From NCBI GenBank assembly GCA_015657535.1, contig JADHZB010000848.1:1-17921 (forward strand): a stretch of 17,921 nucleotides of DNA, written 5' to 3'. This stretch comes from Nephromyces sp. MM_2019 (lineage: Eukaryota; Apicomplexa; Aconoidasida; Nephromycida). The notes under the pieces were generated by a model. That model searched no databases. It was not told the DNA's origin and worked only from the letters and a program-made list of their open reading frames with translations. The stretch's first letter is position 1. The number at the start of each line of letters is the position of its first letter. Below are positions 8,480-17,921 of this stretch, in pieces. Position numbers and translations under genes: made by a program.

Positions 8480-9387
8480 CAATGTATACGTATATAGCAC
8501 ACATATATACTCCTTTCTAATCATTTGTTAAATGTGTGAGTAAAAATAAGCTAATTATATCATTAAGTTAATTTTTAAAATTACTTGGAAAAAATATTTG
8601 TTCATCAACTGTTTCTTGCCCAATTATTTGCTCTAAAAATTCCAAAGAAGACTTCATTGAATTTAGATTCAAATTTGGTGTTTAAAAAATGTGTAAATTA
8701 TAGAAATTTTATTCAAATTTATTAAATACTTTTGTATTTAATAGCCAATTCAAACGCTAAGCATAGAAGTTATTTTAAATTTATGATACTCATATCTTAA
8801 ATATAACTAACATATGTATACACACACTATAAAATCTGTAAATATACACAAACGCTATATTTAATCTCCAATTACAAATTTATACTAATTAATTTATGCA
8901 CATACAAACTCATTATAAGAATATATAAGTTATATAGATTACAGACAATATATAAATAAAATTTATATAAACAGTCTACATATATCTATAAAAATTATAT
9001 ACAGACATTATATATATTTATAAGTTACACATACTTAAGCATCAGTGGAAAATATTTAAAACTAATTTTATCTATTTACAAGCATAGTTTACAAAATAGT
9101 AAATACCTCTTGGATGGAGATCAGGATTCACTTGATATAGTTTCGATAATAAATCTGGCAAAACTGTATTCATACACACATATGAATATATAAAATTTCG
9201 TTTATAAATAAATAATTATATACATATAAACAAATAAATGTATACAAAAATTAATTTCTGTAACAAATTATGTAAAGTCTAAACATATCTTTGTCTTACT
9301 GTTTGCATAGGAACTGTTATCTAAGAATGAAGGAAAAATAACAAAAACAAGGCCTATTATTTTCAGCATGTTTTTTGACATATTCAT
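5832..9387 (-). CDS. Secreted two-domain Kazal-type serine protease inhibitor
   Basis: Seven exons join without a break: 9387-9300, 9163-9107, 8632-8585, 8163-8053, 7910-7641, 7279-7233, 7160-5832 (TAA), giving 649 residues. Every intron is GT-AG. An in-frame TGA lies just upstream of the ATG; a second Met two codons later (9381) has a better A at -3. In order: hydrophobic signal peptide (about 1-27); linker; Kazal 1 (Cys104-Cys150); Thr/Pro-rich linker; twelve 10-residue repeats (302-421); Kazal 2 (Cys423-Cys468); long acidic Asp/Glu/Thr/His-rich tail. No other membrane segment is visible. Kazal proteins block serine proteases through a loop after the second cysteine. In Toxoplasma and Cryptosporidium such inhibitors are secreted, so secretion is likely here too. 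The gene is divergent from R2 across 2.75 kb. Confidence is high for the domains and good for the exon joins, because all phases agree. Confidence 0.88.
6378..6515 (-). other. Kazal domain 2
   Basis: This domain has canonical spacing: C-x4-C-x7-C-x10-C-x6-C-x13-C, with the hallmark CGMDGKTYQNVC and a terminal YGPC. The P1 residue (second after the second cysteine, C-S-R-H) is Arg, which predicts inhibition of trypsin-like proteases. It lies within the large last exon. Confidence 0.93.
6519..6878 (-). repeat. Coding 30-bp repeat (12 x 10 residues)
   Basis: Twelve consecutive 10-residue units with consensus [SA]PE[TV]HTxTE[GN] lie between the two Kazal domains, for example SPETHTITEN and APEVHTQTEG. 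At DNA level each unit carries a TGTGTGT (ACACACA in the coding sense) core. The repeat is Thr- and Glu-rich, probably disordered and possibly O-glycosylated. It stays strictly in register, unlike the intronic arrays. Confidence 0.93.
7161..7640 (-). other. Introns 5 and 6 of the Kazal gene with a 47-bp micro-exon
   Basis: Intron 5 (7280-7640) has a donor in the form GTGCGTGTGTGT, so the splice site is the first unit of a TG tract. The micro-exon 7233-7279 encodes ENDSKGSEDTAVEDMK, including the split first codon. Intron 6 (7161-7232) is only 72 bp. The rest of intron 5 is AT-rich with no other signal. Confidence 0.8.
7641..7910 (-). other. Exon encoding Kazal domain 1
   Basis: The domain spans 7765-7905, with six cysteines at residues 104, 108, 118, 129, 136 and 150. 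The core ICASNMSTYRSVCEYEKALC fits the C-x10-C-x6-C agrin/follistatin-like Kazal spacing. Two features are unusual: nine residues lie between the second and third cysteines (Kazal 2 has seven), and the end is G-S-V-C instead of G-x-C. The residue at the P1 position is Glu (C-P-E-T). The exon is flanked by phase 1 introns on both sides. Confidence 0.87.
7911..8052 (-). repeat. Kazal intron 4 with (TTTA)n tract
   Basis: The intron holds a short (TA)n run and about eight TTTA tetranucleotides (8007-8039), the only tetranucleotide array I see in the window. The donor is A|GTAATA at 8053 and the acceptor is GTAG at 7911. Confidence 0.85.
8164..8584 (-). repeat. Kazal intron 3 with TA and GA tracts
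   Basis: A 421-bp intron carries (TA)n runs at about 8267-8282 and 8447-8476 and a short GAGAGAGAG run at 8283-8291. Open frames across it are rich in Tyr/Ile and are translations of the TA tracts. Confidence 0.8.
8633..9106 (-). other. Kazal intron 2
   Basis: This is 474 bp of AT-rich DNA with scattered ACACAC but no organised repeat and no protein-like frame. The donor is GAG|GTATTT and the acceptor is TTTTTAG. Intron 1 (9164-9299) is similar and 136 bp long. Confidence 0.8.
9300..9387 (-). other. Signal-peptide exon of the Kazal gene
   Basis: This exon encodes 29 residues. A lysine-bearing start precedes the core MLKIIGLVFVIFPSF and a small-residue segment SSYA where cleavage would be plausible. 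The donor is A|GTAAGA at 9300. The exon ends in phase 1. Confidence 0.85.
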
Positions 9388-10378
9388 ATGTTTTCCTCAA
9401 TTCCATAAAGTTTGTTAATAAAGCTTTTAATTTATATAATATGAGTATGTGTACTATATTTCTGTAAAAAATGAAATTTAGTTTTAAGAAATTAAAATTT
9501 TAAAAACTTAATGCGTGTAACTCAAATTATAATTTAAACAAAAAAGAAAAACAGAATTAAAGCTAAATTTAATAAATATACGTTTCATATATATTTAAAT
9601 ATTTTTATGTGTGTGTATTTTTGAATTCTGTAAATATCTATTAATATGTGAAGCAAATACATATTAGAAAAAAAAGATGCCAATTCCAAGGTCTAACTAT
9701 AGGATTATAATTATAGCTATATATATATATATATATATATATATAAGTGCATCAAATAACAGTATTACACAAATGTCAATATTTATATGAGAATATAAAA
9801 TAGTTAAACAAATAGAATAATATCAATTTAGACCATTTTTGGTTGTTTCTTTGGTATTAATAGATAACAAAGAAATTTAAATTATATATGTGTTGAGTAT
9901 TTTTATTTTTATTGTTACTATGAGTAGTAATATACACTATGTCACATATATTAAAACACTTATATTACGAGTCAATTTATCATAATATTAGTTTGCACAT
10001 TAATTTATTTCACTTCACACATCTTATAACCAAAATTTTTTATTGATCCTGCGCTAATTCTATAAGGTATATATAAGCTGAAATTATTTAGGAAAAATTC
10101 TAAATAATAAATTGTTTGTGTTTATAGTACTACTAGATGTAAACATAAATTCAATCAATGAAAATAAAACTAAATATATTCCAACTAATTAAAATAACAT
10201 AAGAAAATTATATATCAATCTATTTTCAATATTCACCTTTAATTTTAAATATCTTAGAAAATAAAGCAAACAAAATCTCCTTTATACATAGACGTACACA
10301 CAATCAATTAAGCTCGTGCGTATACACAATCAGTTAATATCATGACATGTACACACACATAAATAAAGATACTGTCCG

Positions 10379-10386
10379 TGCATGCA
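10379..10386. promoter_or_regulatory. TGCATGCA palindrome, candidate AP2 site
   Basis: An exact 8-bp palindrome in the shared upstream region. The same 8-mer is a known target of some apicomplexan AP2 DNA-binding domains. Function here is inferred. Confidence 0.35.
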
Positions 10387-10746
10387 TATATAACGCTGAA
10401 ATAACACATACAGAAAATTTGATAGCTAACTTGAAGCTCAGGCTTAATATATTTACAAATATATTTAGTACCACACATCTATAAATATATAGTTAACACA
10501 TATACATTTTTTAGTTCATAACTTGCTTATGGCCACAAAATTTTAGTTTTAAGGCATATATAAGTCTTAGCACATGTACATACGTCAACGGTGCACCACT
10601 TTATATATATACAAAATTCTAACTCGCAACACATACACAAGCTAACTAAAATTACATCATTTACATACAAATTAATTAGGTTAATGTGTAAACATAAAAA
10701 CACTACACTTACAGTCCTTCTCTTTACACATATTTATATGTGCAAA

Positions 10747-10754
10747 TGCATGCA
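10747..10754. promoter_or_regulatory. TGCATGCA palindrome, candidate AP2 site
   Basis: The second exact copy, in the context AAATGCATGCACG, about 1.4 kb upstream of R2. Confidence 0.35.
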
Positions 10755-10966
10755 CGTAAAAACAAATATAACAAAAAAAGCGTTCAATTGGATTCATCTA
10801 CACTCACACACACATATATATAGGTTTTATAGCAACAATACCAAATAACTATCATTATAATGCCAAAATTCAAACATATTTATATATTTTGAAATTAAAT
10901 CTAGCAGTAATCAATCATTTTCGAAGTTAGTTTTAATTAAGTCTTTTAAATAGGTAAGCTAAATAA

Positions 10967-10974
10967 TGCATGCA
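10967..10974. promoter_or_regulatory. TGCATGCA palindrome, candidate AP2 site
   Basis: The third exact copy, about 1.17 kb upstream of the R2 start codon. Related ATGCA-containing motifs follow at about 11366, 11383 and 11404. Confidence 0.35.
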
Positions 10975-12143
10975 ATTTTTTATATTTTAGCATTTAGTAG
11001 TAAAACACACCTTATAATAATACTTATAAATTGAATAAAAATACACTTGTTCATTTATAGAATATTTTATTTAGCTTCCATCGTGCAAAAAAAATTGAAT
11101 TAAAATCACAACTTTAATACACTTTTGTATCAAGATAAAATAAATACAATAATAAGCATTGAAAATATATACCTTTCATATATATTTCAACATAGATTAA
11201 TTTATTATACAAAATACAATTATATTTAGAAAAACACTTCCTTGAACATACGTGTGTCAAGTATATAGTTTTAACAGTTATATTAATCAGACATCCACCT
11301 TAACAACATAAAACACGCATTAAATGATTTAAATTAAATAGCCAAGTGCATACCCACATATAATCACATGCAAATTCGTAATGGCATGCACACTCATCAT
11401 TTCATGCACACGTAAACATTAGAACAAAATAAGCGAACACACTAGTAATCTTATAATATCAAACAATCACATGCGCACACTTTAAACATAACAACAAAGC
11501 ATAAGTTTATGATATCAAAAAACAATATTTACACAAACGGACATATATATCATAATAAATCAAAACATATATTGGATTTTTTTTTTAATTGACTTTAATC
11601 ATTTTATAAAACATTTAGTGCAAATTATTATAACTGATGTCTTAAGCTTATTCTTTTTTGCTTTTTTTATATGTGCATGTCTTGAGTGAAGAAGTTTAGA
11701 TTTATATTTTTATTTTTATTTGTCTTCAAATAGCAGTCTTCAGTTCGCAGTTCATTTATTCATTCCCAATTCGACTTTTCTAACTTTATAAATTTATAAC
11801 GATCTCAAAGTGTACATACATACACTTCCATTTTTTACAACTTTCTCAAATTTTGAAAAATACATTTTTAAAAATTAAAAATACTTAATATACCATATTT
11901 TCACTAATATCAATAATTGTTCTTTTCTACTTATTCTTGATTCTGCTTCCCGATATTTTTTTAAATTATTATCATCAAATTTACTTTTTGTTAATGTCTT
12001 AAAATTAGAACCTATATAGTATCCTTGTATAAAATAAATATAATTCCGCCCCAAGCACTAGTAAATCGAACCAAAAAACATAAATAAGCATCTCAAAAAC
12101 AAATACATCAAGATACGCTTTCTACAAACCAGGATCATAAAAG

Positions 12144-13540
12144 ATGGAGGTAGAAACCACTGAATATAAAAACAGTGACCAAAATGTCAATCAGAATTCT
12201 TCACCACCAAGCGCATTTTCCATGATTTTCAATCAACAACTTACGCCCGAGCAGATTGAAACAAGTAAGATTTACAAGAGCTATGAATGTAATGAAGAAT
12301 TGTTGATGGAAAATCCAAATCGATGGGTAATTAAAATTTTAGAAATATAATAGCTTTTGGGAAATTTTTTCTTTTATATTCAGGTTATGCTCCCTATCAA
12401 ATACCCAGAGATCTGGAAAATGTACAAGAATCATGTTGCAGCTTTCTGGACAGCTGAAGAAATCGATCTTGCGCAAGATATGAGGGATTGGAACAACTTA
12501 ACCAGTAATGAACAGCACTTTATAAAATATGTCCTCGCCTTTTTTGCAGCTAGGTATGATTGAGAATATTTAGTCCGAATAAATTTAACAAAGCAATTCT
12601 GATTTTTTCTTTAGTGATGGCATTGTTCTTGAGAACCTGGCTTCCAAGTTTTTGAATGAGATTCAACTCCCTGAAGCACGTGCTTTTTATGGATTTCAAA
12701 TTGCTATGGAGAACATTCATAGTGAAACCTATAGTTTATTAATTGATAATTATATCAAGGACGAAAGAGAGAAGATGATGCTATTTGAAGCCATTGAGAC
12801 TGTGCCAGCTGTGACTCAAAAGGCAATGTGGGCTGTTAAGTGGATCAATGAGCAAAATAGTTTTGCTGAACGTTTAATTGCATTCTGTGCAGTTGAAGGA
12901 ATCTTATTTTCTGGCAGTTTCTGTGCAATTTATTGGCTCAAGAAGCGAGGTCTTATGCCTGGTCTTACCTTTAGCAATGAACTCATATCTCGAGATGAAG
13001 GATTACATGCTGATTTTGCTTGCTTACTCTACTCTATGCTTAATAAAAAACTTCCAGAAAAGGCAGTAAAGGATATCATCATTGAGGCTGTCAAAGTTGA
13101 ACGTAGCTTTATATGTGATGCTTTGCCATGTGATTTAATTGGGATGAATTCAAGTATGTGCACTATATAGGATACGTTTTTCCACATTTATATTAATCAA
13201 TGTTTATACATTCTATATGTCTATAGAGTTCTTTGATTTATAATACACGAATCACGCAGTCTTGTATAATATCCTTCACAATTTATTCATATTTTCAAAC
13301 AAACTAACACTTTTATTTACAGAGTTGATGGCCCAATACATCGAATTCGTTGCAGACCGACTCTTGAATTGTTTAGGGATTGAAAAAGTATTCCACTCTC
13401 AAAATCCATTTAATTGGATGGAATTGATTTCCCTCCAAGGTAAAACCAATTTCTTTGAAAAAAGAGTTGGGGAATATCAAAAGAGTCGTATTATTGGAGA
13501 CCAATCTGGGGCCTTGTTTGGTGAATATACTGAGTTTTAA
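12144..13540 (+). CDS. Ribonucleoside-diphosphate reductase small subunit (R2)
   Basis: Four exons (12144-12326, 12384-12553, 12615-13153, 13323-13540 with TAA) encode 369 residues, the normal length for eukaryotic R2. R2 houses the diiron-tyrosyl radical cofactor that lets the R1 subunit reduce ribonucleotides to deoxyribonucleotides in the cytosol. All expected metal ligands are visible: Asp119 (ASDGIV), Glu150 and His153 (MENIHSETY), Glu212 (AVEGILFSG), Glu246 and His249 (RDEGLHAD). The radical is on Tyr157. The carboxy end FGEYTEF keeps the F-x5-F form of the R1-docking heptapeptide. TAA lies in frame two codons before the ATG, fixing the start. The introns are 57, 61 and 169 bp, GT-AG and repeat-free. 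The protein looks fully active. An alternative (p53R2-like) paralogue cannot be excluded by sequence alone. Confidence 0.97.
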
Positions 13541-15977
13541 TTGCATTTATGCATTTATTGATTTTCAAGCGATCCCTACACATATATAGCCTATTAATAC
13601 TGATAATGGCTCGAATTTAAGAACATGAATTTCTTATTTACAATCAGACATTACATCTTTCAATCATAATAAACTTACAACTCTCAAAACAATAGTCATA
13701 TGATACACCCCTTTTAAGCGTTTTATAAACTATAAATAGTGACTTAATATGATCATTGGTGACAATCTACAAAAATTAGCAATCTCATAATCAACAGACA
13801 CTTTATGCATAATCAATGTAAATACTAGATATGCAACTTAAAGAGGTATTCTTTGTATACACATTTAATAGAGATATTCTTATTTATACAATCAAATTGA
13901 ACACAATCCTTACAAAATATGATGAATAAAGGTATACATCTTCAGTTGAGGCATTCTATACACCCAACTAATCAAAAGATACACACATGATTAACACGAG
14001 ATATTTTATACATATTAATCAAAAGAACCCTCTAGAAGTATTATAAATAGAGATTTGCTTTATGCACACTATCAACTGAGATACTCTGCATGCACACTAT
14101 CAACCAAAACATTTTACACACTATCAACATTATTTTAGATCAAATTTACAAGGTCAATGATTTAGATATACTATTTGGGACAGATTTAATTACATTAATT
14201 TGGACATACTTTATAACCATATTTTTTATACTGTAGGGATTTATTTTATGCAAAATTTATTTCCCAATATTCTACACAAAGAATTTTTATTTTCAAACTT
14301 TTCTCTTAACTCGCAAATATAAATAGAATTTTCTCTAGAATTGACTGATTATTAAATACACACAAGATAAAAGTTTATATTGCTATTCATTGAGGGTGTA
14401 TATAATCACTATGAATGCAATGTCAATTTGTTTGAATAACTTTATACAAATTGATTGTGTGTAATATATATATATATATGCATTAATAACCCCATTCATT
14501 ATGATTCACACAAAAGTTTCCAATACACTAAGATTAATGTAATTGGATACGTGAAACATACACACATGGGATCGAAACTATACCTAACATGTACATACAG
14601 CCTTATCTAATATATCATATTACATACACTAGAAAGTTTATCATTCACAGACTATAAGGAAAACATACGTATATAATAAAAAACACATACACCACACACT
14701 AGTTTAAACACACATACCACACACTAGTTTAAACACACACACCACTCAGTCGTTTAAACACACACACCACTCAGTCGTTTAAACACACACACCACTCAGT
14801 CGTTTAAACACACACACACAGATGTGAAATTTGAGGTATGTTTTAGGTTAAATTGTTCAATTTGAATACGACAAAAAAAATTTTATTTTTTACTTTTTTA
14901 TTTTTCAAATTTAAATATAAAAAATGAAATATTTACGCAAAATTGAATACAAAAATTATTTATTTTAAAAAATATTTTTTTATTTCGTGAATTTTAAAAT
15001 AAAATAAAATATCAAAATAGAAAGGTTTTATTGAATGTGTGTTCAAAAATGTGTAACCGTGTGTTTATGTATGTGTGTGTATGTGTAGTGGTTAGTATAG
15101 AAAATATACTGATCAATGAATACAAATAAATATTAGTATATATATATATATATATATATATACTAATTAAAATATATAATTAACACACAGATCTTATAGT
15201 AAAAATAATAATAAAAAGAAACCAGTCTTGAAATGATACGTTAAAAATATTTAAATTCAATATAATATATATTTCATAAAACTTGTATATTTAAAACTTA
15301 TAATAAACTATATTCAAAAGTGAGTAAATTTAATTTCATCTTAAAAAATAAATTATATTGTATTTGTTATATAACTGTATGTTTTTGAGATTGTATTTTT
15401 ACATATACGTATATATATATATATATATATTTATATACTTACAAATTATATCGAGATATAACATTTTCTGTACACACAGATATTAAGATGTATATCGACC
15501 AATCTGTTATATCTATATATAAATATATGTATAATTTGATTATATATCTATTTATACATAAAATCACATATATAGTTTATTCGAGTCAAATTATGTTTCT
15601 TATAAATCACACCAAGCTTTATATAAATACATATTCTAATTTAATGTATAAAAAACATCACAAATACACACATACAAAAGACACAATACAATACAATCAC
15701 ATCACCCCTCCCCTACACACAATATAGTGTAATTACATAGCCCCCTTACCCCCTAAACACTCCTTCTACCCCTCAACACAACACAAGCATATATTACTCC
15801 CACTGTACTCCACCTACACACACACAAATACATACAAACATACATATACATGCACCATAAAATTTTTTTACACATACATATACACAATAAAAAAAAATTT
15901 TTTTGAATTTTTTTTTTTCACACACACATACACACACACGCACACACACACACATACTACTATAATTTTTTTTTTCT
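13541..15977. other. Convergent intergenic region, R2 to phosphatase
   Basis: About 2.4 kb of AT-rich DNA between the 3' ends of R2 and the phosphatase gene. It contains degenerate tandem CACACTATCAAC copies (14065, 14093, 14117), a 25-bp minisatellite (14680-14817), poly-A/poly-T-rich DNA (14870-15010), (TA)n at 15137-15162 and CA tracts at 15815-15960. Another TGCATGCA lies at 14087. No coding sequence is supported; the frame at 15488-15727 is AT-rich without motifs. Confidence 0.65.
14680..14817. repeat. 25-bp minisatellite containing GTTTAAAC
   Basis: About five tandem 25-bp units have GTTTAAACACACACACC followed by ACTCAGTC. GTTTAAAC anchors lie at 14702, 14727, 14752, 14777 and 14802. 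The first two units carry ACACTA in place of ACTCAGTC. Each unit contains an 8-bp palindrome. Confidence 0.93.
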
Positions 15978-16523
15978 TTACACATCTAGGTCAGGTATAG
16001 CTGCACGGAATTCGAAGGGGGATGTAAACCAATCTGAATATTTAAACATGTCAATACTAATTTCACCAAAAATTTGTTGTTCATAGTCACACAGTTGTTC
16101 CATAAAACCAAGATTTGGACATATTTTTTGACGTTTTGATAATAAGTGGAAGAATGCTTTTTGTAGTTTTAATCTCTGTTATGTGTATGTGTGTGTAGTG
16201 TGTGTGTGTATGTGTGTGTGATTATAAATATATATATATATATGTATATGTGGGTGTGCATAAAATATATAAGTATTGAAATATTGAATGATATAAGTGG
16301 TAGTTAAGTATATCCATTTAAAGATAAGTTAATTTAAAATCTCAAATCATATCACAATTGTTAATTATAGTACTCTTCTCTTCACCACATACACACATAC
16401 CCGAAATTATATATATATATATACATGTATATACTAACTTGTTTTTTCATCATATAAGCTAGGATGATGGTCGCTGAACGACTTACACCCGCTCTATTAA
16501 TAAAAAAAAAATATATAAACAAT

Positions 16524-16554
<31 letters not shown>

Positions 16555-17039
16555 AACAGACACACACACACTCATACACACACACACATACACACACACA
16601 CACACACACACATACACAGACACACACACACAAACAGAAACACACACACACATACACACAAACAGACACACACACACACACACACATACACAGACACACA
16701 CACACACATACACACACACATACACACACACACACACATACACACACACATACACATACACACACACATACACAGACACACACACATACACAGACACACA
16801 CACATACACAGACACACACACATACACACACACACACACATACACAGACACACACACATGATTAATATATCAATTTACACATTTTTTATTTACTTGCAAT
16901 GAACTAAAACAGGCTCCTTTTTCATTATAAATGAGTCTATATAATCAATAGCCTCATTGAAATATAAATGTATAGGCTCACGACTTGAATCTTCAACATA
17001 AATTGTGTGTAAATGATATCCTTCTGGTGTGGGTGAGTT
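15978..17039 (-). CDS. Dual-specificity protein phosphatase, 5'-partial
   Basis: Three exons, read 5' to 3': 17039-16894, 16493-16439, 16175-15978 (TAA), giving 132 residues. The first supplies IYVEDSSREPIHLYFNEAID, whose Asp fits the general acid of the family, and ends VLVHC. The second completes the catalytic P-loop HCKAGVSRSATIILAY (Cys nucleophile, Arg phosphate binder). The third has KRQKICPNLGFMEQL, matching the usual K/R-R-x-x-x-x-PN-x-GF-x-x-QL of DSPs, then about 30 extra residues. These enzymes dephosphorylate Tyr and Ser/Thr, often on MAP kinases; the substrate here is unknown. The amino-terminal part of the domain is missing. The first listed exon starts in phase 0 at a TATAG acceptor, and I found no upstream exon in 17040-17921, so the start probably lies beyond the window. 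The Lys codon of the P-loop is split by a 400-bp intron full of CA/TG repeats. Confidence 0.92.
16176..16438 (-). other. Last intron of the phosphatase gene
   Basis: A 263-bp intron starts GTTAGT. Its acceptor side reads as a CA-rich run ending ACATAACAG, with a (TA)n tract near 16227-16243. No coding signal is present. Confidence 0.8.
16525..16858. repeat. Long CA/TG array inside phosphatase intron
   Basis: About 330 bp of CA dinucleotides on the plus strand (UG in the transcript) is broken by CACATACACAGACAC-type units and occasional AAACAGA. It fills most of intron 16494-16893. The long open frames on both strands are repeat translations. Confidence 0.95.
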
Positions 17040-17820
17040 CTATATCATACACATTGTTAAGTTATATATATATATGTGTGTGTGTGGGAGTGTATGTGAA
17101 TAAATGAAGGTAAAAATTGTGTACAAAAATAGTGTATAAATGGCTTATAAAGTGTATAAAGATATGTATAAAAAAATGTTCAATTATATGAAATTTTTAA
17201 ATCTTTCTATATATCCTCCTAAAAAAAAATATTTAAACACACATTATATATGTTTAAATAAATATATGTAAACTTATATACACACTATATAGAAATTTAT
17301 TGATTATCGTTTATAAAATATAATTGATATATCTTAAACAATTTATAGAGTTGATTTAATAATATTGTGTGTATGAAATTGAATTATTGAAGTTAGTTCA
17401 TAACTCACTAAATCAAATACACACATATTGTATAGGTGTAACTATGACAAATATCATTTACACAATTTATTAAGTTGAATAATAGTATGTACACACATTT
17501 TAACACAATAAATCTACTAGGTATTATAAAGAGTATAGTTTAGTACATAAATGTAAAATGTTCACACATTCAAAAAACATATGTATTATATATATATATA
17601 TAATACAAATGTGTATACAATAAATTGCACCCTCATATATCTAGTAATACACACAAACTAAATATATCTACAATAACACTATTCATTCAGCCTAAAAATC
17701 TTTTAACCAACACACACCATCTTAAATACCATTTATTTCACCCTATGATTTATATAATACACACATACATACACATACACACAAATAGACACATACACAC
17801 AGGCATACACACAAATAGAG
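17040..17820. other. AT-rich sequence upstream of the phosphatase exons
   Basis: This is probably an intron or 5' flank of the phosphatase gene. It holds short (TA)n runs (17063-17073, 17585-17602) and scattered ACACAC. I searched the minus strand for the missing amino-terminal phosphatase exon and saw no convincing one. Confidence 0.5.
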
Positions 17821-17857
17821 GCATACACACACACACACACATACACACACACACACA

Positions 17858-17921
<64 letters not shown>
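17757..17921. repeat. (CA)n array at the window edge
   Basis: CACATACA units pass into near-pure CA from about 17820 and run off the window. On the other strand it encodes only Cys-Val frames. Confidence 0.96.

Larger units (their letters stand above)
9388..12143. promoter_or_regulatory. Divergent intergenic region between Kazal and R2 genes
   Basis: About 2.75 kb of AT-rich DNA should contain both promoters. A (TA)n run lies at 9718-9745. Three exact TGCATGCA palindromes and several CATGCA half-sites occur (listed separately). The longest open frame, 10591-10848, is rich in His/Thr/Ile, has no recognisable motif and crosses a CA tract, so I do not call it a gene. No tRNA or rRNA was recognised. 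Confidence 0.6.

Noticed and set aside
8223..8531. ORFs on both strands inside Kazal intron 3
   Set aside because: Built from (TA)n and AT-rich sequence; the flanking exons join in phase across this region.
10591..10848. 85-residue ORF in the R2/Kazal intergenic region
   Set aside because: His/Thr/Ile/Lys-rich, crosses a CA tract, no motif and no splice support. Expected by chance in DNA of this composition.
16382..16865. Long Cys-Val and Thr-His ORFs at the phosphatase
   Set aside because: They read through the CA array and the phosphatase P-loop exon. The real protein splices the array out.
17757..17921. Telomere at the window end
   Set aside because: The sequence is CA/TG dinucleotide, not a TTTAGGG-like telomeric repeat, and equal tracts occur internally.

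Overview
The window looks like nuclear DNA from an intron-rich, AT-rich protist, most likely an apicomplexan or close relative. I base this on three things: short GT-AG introns throughout, a helical-repeat protein resembling the apicomplexan RAP/OPR-type organelle RNA-binding proteins, and a secreted multi-domain Kazal inhibitor of the kind known from Toxoplasma and Cryptosporidium. The species cannot be named from the sequence. The most striking overall property is the abundance of (TG/CA)n tracts and TG/CA-derived minisatellites in introns, intergenic DNA and some coding sequence. Both window edges lie inside such tracts.

Four genes can be rebuilt by joining exons in phase. (1) A plus-strand helical-repeat protein gene runs from about 370 (possible first exon at 248) to 4961. 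Its introns are long, and each carries its own repeat array. (2) A complete minus-strand gene in seven exons, 9387 down to 5832, encodes a 649-residue secreted protein. It has a signal peptide, two Kazal domains, a block of twelve 10-residue Thr/His/Glu repeats and a long acidic tail. (3) A complete plus-strand gene in four exons, 12144-13540, encodes the class I ribonucleotide reductase small subunit R2 (369 residues) with all diiron ligands and the radical tyrosine. (4) A minus-strand dual-specificity phosphatase gene ends at 15978 and is followed up to 17039. Its amino-terminal exon(s) were not found and probably lie beyond the window.

Layout: 1-369 is TG repeat and upstream sequence. 370-4961 is gene 1. 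4962-5831 is a convergent intergenic region with a possible alternative last exon. 5832-9387 is the Kazal gene. 9388-12143 is a divergent AT-rich region between the Kazal and R2 genes, with three exact TGCATGCA palindromes. 12144-13540 is R2, conspicuously free of TG/CA runs. 13541-15977 is convergent intergenic DNA with a 25-bp minisatellite. 15978-17039 is the phosphatase. 17040-17921 is AT-rich DNA ending in a CA array. The genes show no shared pathway; this is ordinary eukaryotic gene order. The interest lies in the repeat biology of the introns, the Kazal exon architecture and the intron that splits the phosphatase catalytic loop.
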